Source of the DNA: JAGVGT01 sp963807225
Lineage (GTDB): Bacteria; Desulfobacterota; Desulfobulbia; Desulfobulbales; JAGXFP01
Direction: 5' to 3'
Assembly (NCBI GenBank): GCA_963807225.1
Contig: CAWEAD010000005.1
Span: 620,001 to 684,000 of the forward strand
Length of the DNA stretch: 64,000 nt
A program made the position numbers and the translations under genes. Positions 1-9,298 of this stretch are shown here, piece after piece. The first letter of the stretch is position 1. Every line of letters begins with the position of its first letter. The notes under the pieces are model-generated. The model searched no databases. It worked only from the letters and a program-made list of their open reading frames with translations, and was not told the origin of the DNA.

Positions 1-1874
1 GAATTTACGGCCTGGACACCGAAGGCAAGATAACCTTTGCCAATCCGGCGGCGGCCAAAATGATCGGCTGGAAACCCGAGGAACTTGTCGGGCAGAACCA
101 GCATCAACTCCTGCACCATACCAAAAGGGACGGTTCTCCTTACCAGGCCGATAAATGCCCAATATATGCCGCCCTGCGCGACGGCAAACTGCACCGGGTC
201 GACAATGAAGTCTTCTGGCGGAAAGACGGCAGCAGCTTTCCGGTCGAATACACCAGTACCCCGATAAGAAATATTCAAGGGGTTATTGAAGGCGCGGTTG
301 TGGTTTTCCGGGATATCACCGAGCGCAAGCTGGCGGAGGAGAAGTTACAGAAAAGCGAGGAATATATCCGAAATATCCTCGATACCGTGGACGAAGGTTT
401 CATCGTGGTCGATCTTGACCACCGCATTCTCACCGCCAACCGCGCTTACTGCGAGCAGGTGGGATTGCCCCTGGACCAAGTCCTGGGGTGCCGCTGTTTC
501 ACGGTGTCCCACAAACGCTCTCGGCCCTGCCATGAGGAAGGCGAAGAGTGCTGCGTCAACTCGGTTTTTACCACGGGCTTGCCGCATACAGCCTATCATC
601 GGCATGAGGATGCGGACGGCAATACGGTTTATGTCGAAACCAAGGGCTTCCCGCTCAGGGACGCCTCGGGGAAGGTTACCAGAGCAATCGAAACAGTCAG
701 TGATATCACGGAAAAACGCTTGCTTGAGGAGGAACGGCTCAAGGTTCAGAAACTGGAGGCCATCGGCACCCTGGCCGGCGGTATAGCTCATGACTTCAAC
801 AATCTTCTGCAGGGCGTCTTCGGTTACCTCTCCCTGGCGAAGATCGCCTCGCAACAAAACCCGGAAAGCTTCAACGCCTTGGAAAATGCCGAGAAGGCTA
901 TCCATCTTTCAGTCAAGCTGACTAATCAACTGCTGACCTTTTCCAAGGGCGGCAAACCGACAATCAAACCGACCGACTTGCAGCCGGTGATTGATAACGC
1001 CGTGCGCTTCTCCCTGAGCGGCTCTTCCTCCCGCTGTCAAATCGTCGACTCCGAAAACATCTGGCAGGTGGAGGCGGACGAAGGCCAGATCACCCAGGTG
1101 ATCCAGAACATCATCCTGAACGCTGCCCAAGCCATGCCCGGGGGCGGCCAAGTGAGAATCACCACCCGGAATCTCCAGGTCTCGGACCCGTCAATTCCGG
1201 AAGGTTTATCGGCGGGCCGCTATGTTGAGATCGAGATCAGGGATCAAGGCAGCGGCATCCACGAGGATGTTCTTGCCAGGATTTTCGACCCCTATTTCAC
1301 CACCAAGGACAAAGGCAGCGGCCTGGGACTGGCGACATCCTATTCGATCGTCAAGAATCACGGCGGCCTGATCAGGGTGGCTTCCAGCCCCGGAGCTGGG
1401 TCCATCTTCACGGTCTATCTGCCGGCCGCGACCATGGTTGATCGCCTGGATCAGCCGCAACCGGAGACCGAGGATTCGATCCGGTCCGGCAGGATCTTGG
1501 TCATGGACGACGAACAAATGATCTGCCAGGTTGCCGGCGCCTTGATCAAAATGTTGGGCCACGAGGTGGATTTTGCCAGGAATGGAGAGGAGGCGGTCGC
1601 CATGTATCAGGCCGCCATGCAATCTGACCGGCCTTTCGATGCGGCGATCCTCGACTTGACGATTCGGGGCGGCACAGGGGGGGCGGAAACGGTGCGACAA
1701 CTGGCGGCCATCGATCCCGGCGTCAAGGCCGTGGTTTCCAGTGGCTATGCCGACAATAACGTCATCGCCAACTTTAGAAATTACGGTTTCTCGGCCTTCC
1801 TCAACAAACCTTATAATCTCGAAGGTCTTCGTCTGGTGCTGCATGAAATACTGCCCAGCGATCGACCCGGTTAA
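1..1874 (+). CDS. Hybrid PAS sensor histidine kinase with C-terminal receiver (5' truncated)
   Basis: The reading frame is open from the window edge (codons from base 3) and the first visible residues are already inside a PAS fold, so the start lies outside. Order seen: end of one PAS (to about base 330), a second PAS (about 350-720) with a Cys-rich insert, HisKA with the phospho-acceptor His in GGIAHDFNN (codon 789-791), HATPase with DQGSGI and GSGLGLA boxes, and a receiver domain whose acceptor Asp is in ILDLT (codon 1653-1655) with the conserved Lys in LNKPY. No membrane segment is visible in this part, so it is probably cytosolic or anchored by the missing N terminus. It is inferred to autophosphorylate and pass the phosphate to its own receiver; the signal is unknown. 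It converges on ftsH, 44 bp away. Confidence 0.93.
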   Translation, partial: IYGLDTEGKITFANPAAAKMIGWKPEELVGQNQHQLLHHTKRDGSPYQADKCPIYAALRDGKLHRVDNEVFWRKDGSSFPVEYTSTPIRNIQGVIEGAVVVFRDITERKLAEEKLQKSEEYIRNILDTVDEGFIVVDLDHRILTANRAYCEQVGLPLDQVLGCRCFTVSHKRSRPCHEEGEECCVNSVFTTGLPHTAYHRHEDADGNTVYVETKGFPLRDASGKVTRAIETVSDITEKRLLEEERLKVQKLEAIGTLAGGIAHDFNNLLQGVFGYLSLAKIASQQNPESFNALENAEKAIHLSVKLTNQLLTFSKGGKPTIKPTDLQPVIDNAVRFSLSGSSSRCQIVDSENIWQVEADEGQITQVIQNIILNAAQAMPGGGQVRITTRNLQVSDPSIPEGLSAGRYVEIEIRDQGSGIHEDVLARIFDPYFTTKDKGSGLGLATSYSIVKNHGGLIRVASSPGAGSIFTVYLPAATMVDRLDQPQPETEDSIRSGRILVMDDEQMICQVAGALIKMLGHEVDFARNGEEAVAMYQAAMQSDRPFDAAILDLTIRGGTGGAETVRQLAAIDPGVKAVVSSGYADNNVIANFRNYGFSAFLNKPYNLEGLRLVLHEILPSDRPG

Positions 1875-1918
1875 CAATGAATCTCGGTTCGCCCCACCGA
1901 TAGCGGCGGCCGGGAGCA

Positions 1919-3823
1919 TCAGTCATCCTGGTTGACAACCGCCAGGATCTCCTTCTCCATCAAGGTCTCCTTTTCATAAAGAGCCTGGGCCAGGGCATCT
2001 AGTTTTTTCCTGTTTTTTCCCAGAAGTTCGGTAGCCTTTTCCTGACAGTTATTCATGATCTTGAAGATTTCTTCGTCGATGCGCCGAGCCGTGTCCTCAC
2101 TAAAATCCCTGTCCTGCGTGAGTTCACGTCCCAGAAAAGGATGCGGTTCCCCCTGCCGGAAGGCAACGGGCCCCAAAGTGTCGTTCATGCCCCAGTTGCA
2201 GACCATGCGCCGAGCCAGTTGGGTCGCCTTTTTCAGATCGTCGCCGGCACCCGAGGTGATATCGTCATAAACCAGCTTTTCCGCCGCATGGCCGCCGAGC
2301 ATAACAGAGATCCGGTTCATCAGATATTTGCGGCCCAAGTTATGGCGGTCTTCGGATGGCAGCTGTTCGGTGGCGCCCAAGGAACTGCCGCGCGGAATAA
2401 TGGTCACCTTCTTGATCGGATCGGCCCCGGGCAGCTTCAAGGCGGTGAGAGTATGCCCGGCTTCATGGTAGGCGACCATCTTTTTTTCCTCATCGGTCAT
2501 CCGGTCTTCCCGTTCCAATCCCATAATAATTTTGTCCCGCCCGTTGTCGAAATCCTCCGCCTCGATTTCCTTCTTACCATTGCCTGCGGCAATCAGCGCC
2601 GCCTCGTTGACCAGATTTTTCAGATCCGCGCCGGAAAACCCCACAGTGCGTCCGGCCAGATTGGCTAAATCAACGTTTTTAGCCACCGGCTTGTTTTTGG
2701 CGTGCAGTTCCAGAATTTTCTGCCGGGCCTCGCGCTGGGGCAGATCCAGGGTGACCTGGCGGTCAAAGCGACCCGGCCTGACCAGGGCCGGATCGAGAAC
2801 ATCCGGCCGGTTGGTGGCGGCCAGGATAATCACCGGCTCTTGAGCACTGAAACCGTCCATTTCGGAAAGGATCTGGTTCAGGGTCTGTTCCCGTTCGTCA
2901 TGCCCGCCCCCTAAGCCGGTGCCCCGCACTCGGCCGATGGAATCGATCTCGTCGATAAAGATAATAGCCGGGGAATCCTTTTTGGCTTTCTCGAACATGT
3001 CTCGCACCCTGGAGGCCCCGACCCCGACAAACATTTCAATGAATTCGGAGCCGCTGATGCTGAAAAAGGGGACGTCGGCTTCGCCTGCCATGGCGCGGGC
3101 CATCAGGGTTTTACCGGTTCCCGGCGGCCCGACCAACAATATGCCCTTGGGCATCTCGGCCCCCAGTGCCCTATATTTATCGGGATGCCGTAAAAAATCG
3201 ATGATCTCGGCAAATTCATGCTTGGCGTGCTCCAGCCCAGCCACATCCTCGAAGGTGACTTCCTCCTGGGTCTTGGTGTAGAGCCTGGCCTTTGATTTGC
3301 CGAAACTGAACATTCCACCGGCTGCATCACCGATCCGGCTCCGGATATTCCGGTTGATGTAGACGAAGAAACCGATAATCAAGGCCACCGGCAGCAGGGA
3401 GAAAAGGATGGACCAGAGCGCCGACTGCTCCACTTTTTTTGCGGTGAGCGCCACCTTGTGCTTTTCCAGCAGGGGCAGGAGTTCGGGATCCTCGAACGGA
3501 GGCAGGATGGTCTGGAATCTGATGGGCGTGGCCTCTCCGCTTTGTTTATCGTCTTTACCCGCCCCCTTCTTTTCAACGATTTGGCCCTGCACAGTTTTGC
3601 CCTGGATGGTCACGGCGGCGATCTCGTCATTCGCAAGCCTGGCCTTGAAGTCGGAATAAGAAATGACCTCAACCTGGGCGGCGGTGACATACCAGGCATA
3701 GAAGTAGGAAATGGTGAAGCCCAGGATCATAACCAGGAAGACCCTGGTCCAGAGCGGGATTTTATCCAATAAAGACTCTTCCTGGGGCCTGTTGGCCGGG
3801 ACCTGATTTTTTGGTTCAGTCAT
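1919..3823 (-). CDS. ftsH: ATP-dependent zinc metalloprotease FtsH
   Basis: Membrane-bound AAA+ protease that degrades misfolded membrane proteins and unstable cytosolic regulators. Visible domains: TM1 at about residues 24-44, a periplasmic segment with a charged insert, TM2 at about 135-155, Walker A GPPGTGKT (Lys about 238), Walker B FIDEID, a second region of homology ending in RPGRFD, and the zinc site HEAGH at about 453-457 followed by the TSGAGDDL region carrying the third metal ligand. The length (634 aa) is normal. I chose the ATG at 3823: the earlier in-frame ATG at 3862 would overlap the upstream gene by 35 bp, whereas 3823 leaves a 4-bp gap. It is probably co-transcribed with the membrane protein ending at 3828. 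Confidence 0.97.
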   Translation of the reverse strand: MTEPKNQVPANRPQEESLLDKIPLWTRVFLVMILGFTISYFYAWYVTAAQVEVISYSDFKARLANDEIAAVTIQGKTVQGQIVEKKGAGKDDKQSGEATPIRFQTILPPFEDPELLPLLEKHKVALTAKKVEQSALWSILFSLLPVALIIGFFVYINRNIRSRIGDAAGGMFSFGKSKARLYTKTQEEVTFEDVAGLEHAKHEFAEIIDFLRHPDKYRALGAEMPKGILLVGPPGTGKTLMARAMAGEADVPFFSISGSEFIEMFVGVGASRVRDMFEKAKKDSPAIIFIDEIDSIGRVRGTGLGGGHDEREQTLNQILSEMDGFSAQEPVIILAATNRPDVLDPALVRPGRFDRQVTLDLPQREARQKILELHAKNKPVAKNVDLANLAGRTVGFSGADLKNLVNEAALIAAGNGKKEIEAEDFDNGRDKIIMGLEREDRMTDEEKKMVAYHEAGHTLTALKLPGADPIKKVTIIPRGSSLGATEQLPSEDRHNLGRKYLMNRISVMLGGHAAEKLVYDDITSGAGDDLKKATQLARRMVCNWGMNDTLGPVAFRQGEPHPFLGRELTQDRDFSEDTARRIDEEIFKIMNNCQEKATELLGKNRKKLDALAQALYEKETLMEKEILAVVNQDD

Positions 3824-3827
3824 TTTA

Positions 3828-4262
3828 TTACCCAATTTTGTTATGTAAATAGCGGGTGACAATTGCCGCGATCAATAACATCAGGATCAAAACCAGAAAG
3901 ATATCGATGGTGACATAGGTCAGTTTTTCCATCTCCCGGGTTTTCTCGACCTGCTCAAGTATTTCCAGGGTCTCTTCACGATCGAGCTGTGTTTCATTAC
4001 CGATCTCGGGCAATTTGGGCAGGAATATCCAGAGCAGTAACGCCGCCGACAACCCGGCCAGTAAATATGGCAGCCAGAAGATCCCCCAAAAAACCGGGCT
4101 CAGCAAATTCCCCCAGGCGCCCCCGGCCCAGGTGGCCAGAAAAATAGTGAGAAGGAGCCAGATAAAACCTTTCCTCGGGCCTTTCCGGCGGATCAGCACG
4201 GCAAAAATAATGCTTAAAAGTGCCGCGATAAGTAATGAAAAAAAGAAATCGCCAACAACCAT
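3828..4262 (-). CDS. Small membrane protein upstream of ftsH
   Basis: A 144-residue protein that I do not recognise. It has three or four hydrophobic segments (about residues 5-25, 32-50, 56-80 and 115-138) with a charged, helix-prone stretch rich in Glu, Arg and Lys between the last two (about 88-113). GGAG lies about 6 bases before the ATG. The gene ends 4 bp before the ftsH start, so the two are almost certainly one transcript. An accessory or modulator role for FtsH, like that of other small membrane partners, would be inference only; no HflK/HflC (band 7) signature is present. Confidence 0.75.
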   Translation of the reverse strand: MVVGDFFFSLLIAALLSIIFAVLIRRKGPRKGFIWLLLTIFLATWAGGAWGNLLSPVFWGIFWLPYLLAGLSAALLLWIFLPKLPEIGNETQLDREETLEILEQVEKTREMEKLTYVTIDIFLVLILMLLIAAIVTRYLHNKIG

Positions 4263-4595
4263 GGTTTCTCCGTATCTATAACTACAGCGATCATTTTTTT
4301 CGGGAGCGGTGGATCACCTTTTATTACAGGCTAACACAATGAATTGGCCAATTCCATAACCTTGGAATTTCATCGGTATGAGTTCTAAATGGTCGCGGTA
4401 GGCGCTTAGAATACCAAAGCCAAATCGGCAGGCCGGCGCTGCTTGCCCCCATGCACTCTTCGGCAAATTCCGGTTTTTTGCGAATAAACCGATCCAGGCT
4501 GGGAAAACTGGAAGGGAAAAAAATGGAAGGTTGTGAAGCGGATGCCCCCGGTAGCTGCTGTACCTGAGGGAAAACTAGCCGTCTGAATTCTCAGT
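4263..4595. other. Intergenic region between ftsH operon and TPR-methyltransferase gene
   Basis: Apart from the candidate promoter on the right-hand gene's side nothing clear is present. On the minus strand short open stretches around 4410-4560 could be read as degraded coding sequence, but no start, ribosome site or recognisable motif supports a gene. Confidence 0.4.
4323..4351 (-). promoter_or_regulatory. Candidate sigma70 promoter for the small membrane protein-ftsH operon
   Basis: On the minus strand TTGGCC and TGTAAT are separated by 17 bases, ending about 60 bases before the start codon at 4262. The -10 matches consensus at 5 of 6 positions, the -35 at only 3. No heat-shock (sigma32) type element was recognised. 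Confidence 0.4.
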
Positions 4596-6167
4596 TCAGT
4601 CCCGGCGCAGGGCGACCAGACAGCCCAGGAGCCACTGGTCCTTTTCCTTGCGCAACCGGACTTCCCGGCAGATTTCAACCTGAAAACCGTGTCTGCCCGC
4701 CAGGGTGCGGAGATAACTCTCCGAATGGGCATAGCGGCCGGTTTTCTGCAATCGGTAATCCCCGGCTGTTTCGAGCTTTTCAGTCGAGAAACACAGATAG
4801 CCGCCGGGTTCCAGCCGTTGTCGGATCTGGCTGAAGAAAGTTTCCAGCTCACCAAGATAGATCAGGACATCCGCCGCCATTACCAAGTCAAAATCCGCCA
4901 CCTTTGCCGCCGCCAGAAAATCGGCGATATCACTGCGGCAAAGTTGGTCGTAGATCCCCCGTTCCGCCGCCTTGGCCAGCATCTTCTCGGACAGGTCGAC
5001 TCCGACCAGCCGTTCGACAGACCCCCGAAACTGCTCGCCGGCCAATCCGGTGCCGCAACCCAGATCGACCGCGCACCGAAAGCGATGCCCGGCACCGACC
5101 AGTTCCAGGCAGACTTCCTTTAACGATTCAGGCACCTTATATTCAAGATTGCCAACCAGGCTCTGGTCGAAATCCTCGGCATAACTGTCGAAGAGATCGC
5201 GCACGTAAGTGCGGGATGAAGTCTGCCGGTTCGAACCGGTCAAGGCCGCCATCATGTAATCGGCCGATTCGGTGCGATCACCCTGCTCAATGGCCTGAGC
5301 GTAACAGTCAAGCGCTTCCTCGTAGTGCCCAAGCAGATGCAGGATGGTGGCCAGATTGGTCCAGGCCGAGCCGTAGTCGGGCCTAAGGCTTACGGCCCGC
5401 CGGTAACAGGACTCGGCCAGCTCCGGCTCGTCAAGCTTCCGCATGATGGAGCCCAGAGCGTTATGCAGTTCCGCATCCTCGGGAGCCAGTTCGACAGCCT
5501 CCTGATAACGCAGAGCGGCTTGCTCCAAGTGCCCCTGTTTGGCGAGGGTAAAGGCGAGATTATACAGGGTATCGACATCCAGGGGTCTGGCGGCCAGGGC
5601 CTGTTCATAACTGGCGGCAGCCTGGTGGTAATCGCCGCGCGCGAAATGGATGACCCCGAGATTGTATAATGAAGCGGCATGACCGGGATCGATCTTGACC
5701 GCCTGTCGATAACAGGCCATGGCCAGATCATGCTCACCATCCTGGTAATGGAGGAGGCCAAGATTATAATGGGCGTCCGCCTGAGCGGGTTCAACCCTGA
5801 TGGCCTCTTGGTATGTGACGATTGCCTCCTCTCGGCAGCCCTGAGCTCCGAGGGCGCTGGCCAAAAAATAAAGGGCCTGAAGATTTTCCGGTTCCCGACC
5901 CAGGACTTCCCGGTAAGAATAAACCGCCCCGGGCAGATCACCGCCGGCGTGGCGAATTGAGCCCAGATTAAAGCTGGCCTGGAGGTATTCCGGCGCGGTG
6001 GCCGGTATCTGCCGGTAAAGAGCAGCCGCCTCGGTTAGACGGTGTTCATGGTGCAAAGTAAGAGCCCGGCAGAGAAGCTCTCTGGTCGTCTCCGGTGGTG
6101 ACTCCGGCTGGAAAGATGAACTGCCCCGACTGTCCTGCGATTGTTCCGGTGAATAATTTTCCGACAT
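4596..6167 (-). CDS. TPR-repeat protein with C-terminal SAM-dependent methyltransferase
   Basis: A 523-residue protein. Residues about 25-310 are eight or so tetratricopeptide repeats of regular 34-residue spacing (recurrent Y-NLG, A--YR/Q and P patterns), a protein-protein interaction scaffold. Residues about 340-520 form a class I methyltransferase with motif I VDLGCGTG, an acidic end of strand 2 (VGVDLS) and MAADVLIYLGEL. It has no signal peptide, so it is probably cytosolic. The fusion is a known deltaproteobacterial and cyanobacterial arrangement, but the substrate is not known; a protein or small-molecule acceptor held by the TPR array is inference. It stands alone, divergent from the O-methyltransferase at 6399. 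Confidence 0.88.
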   Translation of the reverse strand: MSENYSPEQSQDSRGSSSFQPESPPETTRELLCRALTLHHEHRLTEAAALYRQIPATAPEYLQASFNLGSIRHAGGDLPGAVYSYREVLGREPENLQALYFLASALGAQGCREEAIVTYQEAIRVEPAQADAHYNLGLLHYQDGEHDLAMACYRQAVKIDPGHAASLYNLGVIHFARGDYHQAAASYEQALAARPLDVDTLYNLAFTLAKQGHLEQAALRYQEAVELAPEDAELHNALGSIMRKLDEPELAESCYRRAVSLRPDYGSAWTNLATILHLLGHYEEALDCYAQAIEQGDRTESADYMMAALTGSNRQTSSRTYVRDLFDSYAEDFDQSLVGNLEYKVPESLKEVCLELVGAGHRFRCAVDLGCGTGLAGEQFRGSVERLVGVDLSEKMLAKAAERGIYDQLCRSDIADFLAAAKVADFDLVMAADVLIYLGELETFFSQIRQRLEPGGYLCFSTEKLETAGDYRLQKTGRYAHSESYLRTLAGRHGFQVEICREVRLRKEKDQWLLGCLVALRRD

Positions 6168-6398
6168 GAGCTAAATACTGGTCTGAGCTTTGTGGGGACG
6201 GAATTCTCGAAAACCGTCCCGCAACTTTGTTGGCCATAGTTGATAAAACAGGTCATTTTCTACCAGAATCAGACCGACTGGGCAAGAGTGGAACCTTGAT
6301 AAATGACCGGACGAATTGTAATAGAATAGGACCTGACCCTGAAAAGCGACAACAAACGGTGCTATAGCCGGCCCACTGAAAAAACGGGAGGGATTAAA

Positions 6399-7391
6399 AT
6401 GGCGGAAGAGCAGTTACATCCGGGAAGATTATTCGGTCTGGCCAGCGCTTACTGGCAACCATGCGCCCTGCATGCCGGGGTAAAACTCGGCATCTTTACC
6501 GCCCTGGCCGGCACCGCTCAATCCGCCGCGGAACTGGCCCGACACCTGCAAGCCAGCGAACGGGGAATGGAACTGCTGCTAAACGCCTTAGCCGCCATGG
6601 ACCTGCTCGAAAAGGCCGGCACAGAATTCCGGAACTCGCCCCTGGCCGAAATCTATCTGGACCGCAACCAGCCCGAATATGTCGGTCATATCATCATGCA
6701 CCACCATTATCTGGTCGAAGGCTGGAGTCGGCTGGACGAGGCGGTCATGACCGGCCGGCCGGTGGAGACCGAATCGCACGGCGAGGAGCAAGAGCGGGAA
6801 AGTTTCCAGATGGGCATGTTCAACCTGGCCCGGGCCATTGCTCCGGCCATCTCCGGCAGTATCGATCTCTCCAACCGCCGACATCTGCTTGATCTGGGCG
6901 GCGGTCCCGGCACCCATGCCGTCTTCTTCTGCCTGGCCAATCCCGAGCTAACGGCCACGGTCTTCGACCGGGCCTCGACCCGACCTTTTGCCGAACAGAT
7001 TGCCGAGCGTTACGGGGTCCCGACCAGGGTCGCTTTCGTCGCCGGTGATTTCCACCGCGACCCTATTCCCGGTCGCTTTGATGTCGCCTGGCTCTCCCAG
7101 ATCCTCCACAGCAACACCCCGGAAGAATGCCGGGCTCTACTAAAAAAGACCGCCGCGGTCCTGGAACCGGGTGGCCTGATGCTGATCCACGAATTCTTCC
7201 TGGACGACAACCGGGCCGCGCCGCTCTTCCCCGCCCTCTTTTCACTTAACATGCTGATCAACAATTACGGCCGTTCCTACTCGGAGCAGGAAACCAGAGA
7301 GATGATGTCTGAAGCCGGGCTTACCGATATCAAGCTCTTAGCCTTCCGGGGCGGCAATGACTCGACGATCCTGGCCGGGATTAAGATTTAG
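6399..7391 (+). CDS. O-methyltransferase (winged-helix dimerisation plus SAM domain)
   Basis: A 330-residue protein of the Methyltransf_2 / hydroxyneurosporene-type O-methyltransferase family. Residues about 15-95 are the winged-helix dimerisation domain. The SAM fold follows, with motif I LDLGGGPGTH at about 165-174 and the post-core segment ending EPGGLMLIHEFF, where the family's catalytic His or neighbouring acid lies. The start is supported by GGGAGG 7 bases upstream. Homologues act on small phenolic, polyketide or carotenoid hydroxyls; the substrate cannot be told from sequence, and no biosynthetic genes adjoin it. It is monocistronic and converges on the GemA-like gene. Confidence 0.9.
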   Translation: MAEEQLHPGRLFGLASAYWQPCALHAGVKLGIFTALAGTAQSAAELARHLQASERGMELLLNALAAMDLLEKAGTEFRNSPLAEIYLDRNQPEYVGHIIMHHHYLVEGWSRLDEAVMTGRPVETESHGEEQERESFQMGMFNLARAIAPAISGSIDLSNRRHLLDLGGGPGTHAVFFCLANPELTATVFDRASTRPFAEQIAERYGVPTRVAFVAGDFHRDPIPGRFDVAWLSQILHSNTPEECRALLKKTAAVLEPGGLMLIHEFFLDDNRAAPLFPALFSLNMLINNYGRSYSEQETREMMSEAGLTDIKLLAFRGGNDSTILAGIKI

Positions 7392-7469
7392 TTTTGTCTG
7401 GGGGAAGTGGAGTCTAAACCTACCGCTCTCCCGCCATCAAGGGGGCAAGAAAGCAGGTCGATTCAGATC

Positions 7470-7850
7470 TCACGCCCGAGACAGCCTTTCGGTGATGATG
7501 TGCTTGAGGGACTCGATCAGCTTGCTGGCGTCCTGCTTGCTCAGCTTCTCGACCGCATCGGTGTGATAATACTTCCGGATAAAGTTGGCGAGATGAAAGG
7601 CGTTCCAGCCCAGATCCTCGGCCAGGTGGCGGATGTAGAGCTTCTGGCGGAAGGTCATGCCGTTGGCGTTGACCCGATAGTGCTTGCTGCGGGCGAAGTA
7701 GCGCATCAGCTTACGAAAGCCGGCCTCATCCAGTTCGCGACTGCTGCGCACCCCGGTCACCTGCTCAAGGGTGTCCCGGTACTCTTCCTCGGAGAGGCCG
7801 AGTTCCTTGACGGTGATATGGATAACGGCAAGTTTCTTGTGGTCGAGCAT
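7470..7850 (-). CDS. Solo GemA/Gp16 (DUF1018) protein
   Basis: The 126 residues match the phage Mu GemA/Gp16 family from end to end: an N-terminal LAVIHITVKELGLSEEEYR segment, then RSSRELDEAGFRKLMRYF and a C-terminal helical part with RQKLYIRHLAEDLGW. In Mu, GemA modulates host gene expression and DNA topology. No other phage gene lies nearby. The gene follows the sensor kinase by 38 bp on the same strand and may belong to that transcript. It is either a domesticated phage remnant or a host regulator; the family call is strong, the function is not. Confidence 0.85.
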   Translation of the reverse strand: MLDHKKLAVIHITVKELGLSEEEYRDTLEQVTGVRSSRELDEAGFRKLMRYFARSKHYRVNANGMTFRQKLYIRHLAEDLGWNAFHLANFIRKYYHTDAVEKLSKQDASKLIESLKHIITERLSRA

Positions 7851-7888
7851 GGTCCGATGCCTGATTTAAGGTTGCATCGCCGAGAAGT

Positions 7889-9298
7889 TTAACCCCCGGT
7901 GCGATTCCCCGCCCCTCGGTCGGCCGGTTCGACGGCCAGGGGCAGCCGGACGATGAAGCGGGTCCAGCCCCCAAGCTCGCTTTCCACCCTGATCGTACCG
8001 CCATGCAGGCTGACGATCTGCTTGACCAGGCTCAGTCCCAGGCCACTTCCGCCCAGCTGGCGGGAGCGGGATTTTTCCACCCGGTAAAACTGGTCGAAAA
8101 CCCTCTCCAGATCCCCGGCCGGAATTCCCGGCCCGGTATTGCCGACCACCAGTTCGGCCTGGTGCGCGACCCGGTGCAGAGCAATCTCGATCCGCCCCCG
8201 CGGCTGGTTGTAGCGGATGGCATTTTCCAGCAGGTTGATGCAGAGGCGCTGCAGGCTGTCGGGCTCACCCGCCACCGGCAGGGGAGTGGCCACTTCAAAT
8301 TCCACCGTGAGCTTGGCGGCGCGGCATACCATCTCGTATTCCTGCCGGACTTCGTCCATGATGGCGGCCAGGTCCACAACCTCGAACATCGGCGCCCCAA
8401 GGCTTTCCAGCCGGGAGAGTTCCAGCAGGCTGCGGATCAGCCGGTCCATGCGGTGCAGGATTTCGTCATGCCGTTGCAGCTTCTCGCGCAACTCATCATT
8501 CAGGCTCGGCTCTTGAACCATCTCTTCCAGGGAAAGGTGCAACATGGTGACCGGACTCTTCAGTTCATGGGAGGCGGCGGCCAGAAATTCCTGCTGCCTG
8601 GTGAAGGATATATGCAATCGGTCGAACATGCGGTTGAGCTCGTCGGCCAGCGCGGAAAGCTCATCGCGACTCGGGCCAGTCGGAATTCGCTCGTCGAGAT
8701 GGTGCTCGTTGATCCGGCGGGCCAGGGCGGTCATCACCTTGACCGGCTCCAGGATCCGCCCGGCAATGACATAGGCCAACCCGATCAGCAGCAGGGTCGC
8801 GACCCCCAGGCCGACCCCCAGGCCGACCAGCAGTTCCGCGATTTCTTCACGGAGGTGTTCCACGGGGCGGCCGATCACCATCACCGCCTCGGCGCCCTGC
8901 CAGTGACACGGCAAGGTACGGACCCGGAAAGTCGTATGCCCGGCTCGGGCTTGGCCGGAATGCACCAGCGAGCCCGGTACTCGGACGGTGCAACCGGCCG
9001 CCCCCCTGGTGTTGTTCGGCAAATCGAACCGGGAGGCCAGGGAAGAGATGAAGAGTTGGCGGTGCTGATGGTCCAGGACCATGATCCAGTAGTTGTCGAG
9101 CCAGCTGCCGTTCTTTAGATCATCGAGGGTGGCGGTGGCGGAGAGCCGGCTGAGCAGACCGGCGGTTTCGGCCAATTGCCGGTCCACCATTTCATAGGGC
9201 TGTTCCTCCATCTCCAGAAAGGTAATCAGGGAAAACAGCAGGCAGACCAGGAGCCCGGCGCCGGTGATCCACAGGGTGATCTTCAGGCGGATCTTCAT
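7889..9298 (-). CDS. Two-component sensor histidine kinase (CusS/BaeS-like architecture)
   Basis: Inner-membrane sensor of 469 aa. TM1 is at about residues 8-28, followed by a periplasmic sensor region to about 165, TM2 at about 168-190, HAMP, HisKA with the phospho-acceptor His in AASHELKSP at about 244, and HATPase boxes NLLENAIRYN, NTGPGIP and GGSGLGLSL. It overlaps the response regulator gene upstream by 4 bp (ATGA), so the pair is translationally coupled. The architecture is that of metal- or envelope-stress kinases, but no metal-binding cluster is evident in the periplasmic part, so no ligand is assigned. The GemA-like gene follows 38 bp downstream. Confidence 0.94.
   Translation of the reverse strand: MKIRLKITLWITGAGLLVCLLFSLITFLEMEEQPYEMVDRQLAETAGLLSRLSATATLDDLKNGSWLDNYWIMVLDHQHRQLFISSLASRFDLPNNTRGAAGCTVRVPGSLVHSGQARAGHTTFRVRTLPCHWQGAEAVMVIGRPVEHLREEIAELLVGLGVGLGVATLLLIGLAYVIAGRILEPVKVMTALARRINEHHLDERIPTGPSRDELSALADELNRMFDRLHISFTRQQEFLAAASHELKSPVTMLHLSLEEMVQEPSLNDELREKLQRHDEILHRMDRLIRSLLELSRLESLGAPMFEVVDLAAIMDEVRQEYEMVCRAAKLTVEFEVATPLPVAGEPDSLQRLCINLLENAIRYNQPRGRIEIALHRVAHQAELVVGNTGPGIPAGDLERVFDQFYRVEKSRSRQLGGSGLGLSLVKQIVSLHGGTIRVESELGGWTRFIVRLPLAVEPADRGAGNRTGG

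Noticed and set aside
5225..5245. GGTTCGAAC resembling a tRNA T-arm
   Set aside because: It is inside the TPR-methyltransferase gene and no acceptor, D or anticodon arm can be built around it. The same holds for GATTCGAACC near 60922 in the IVP gene.
5300..6080. Regular repeat-like DNA of about 102-bp period
   Set aside because: It is the coding sequence of tandem TPR units (34 codons each), not a CRISPR array or satellite.
8003..9118. Long open frame (371 codons) opposite the sensor kinase
   Set aside because: Antisense shadow of a clear histidine kinase in GC-rich DNA. The translation is low-complexity, rich in Gln, Gly and His, with no domain.
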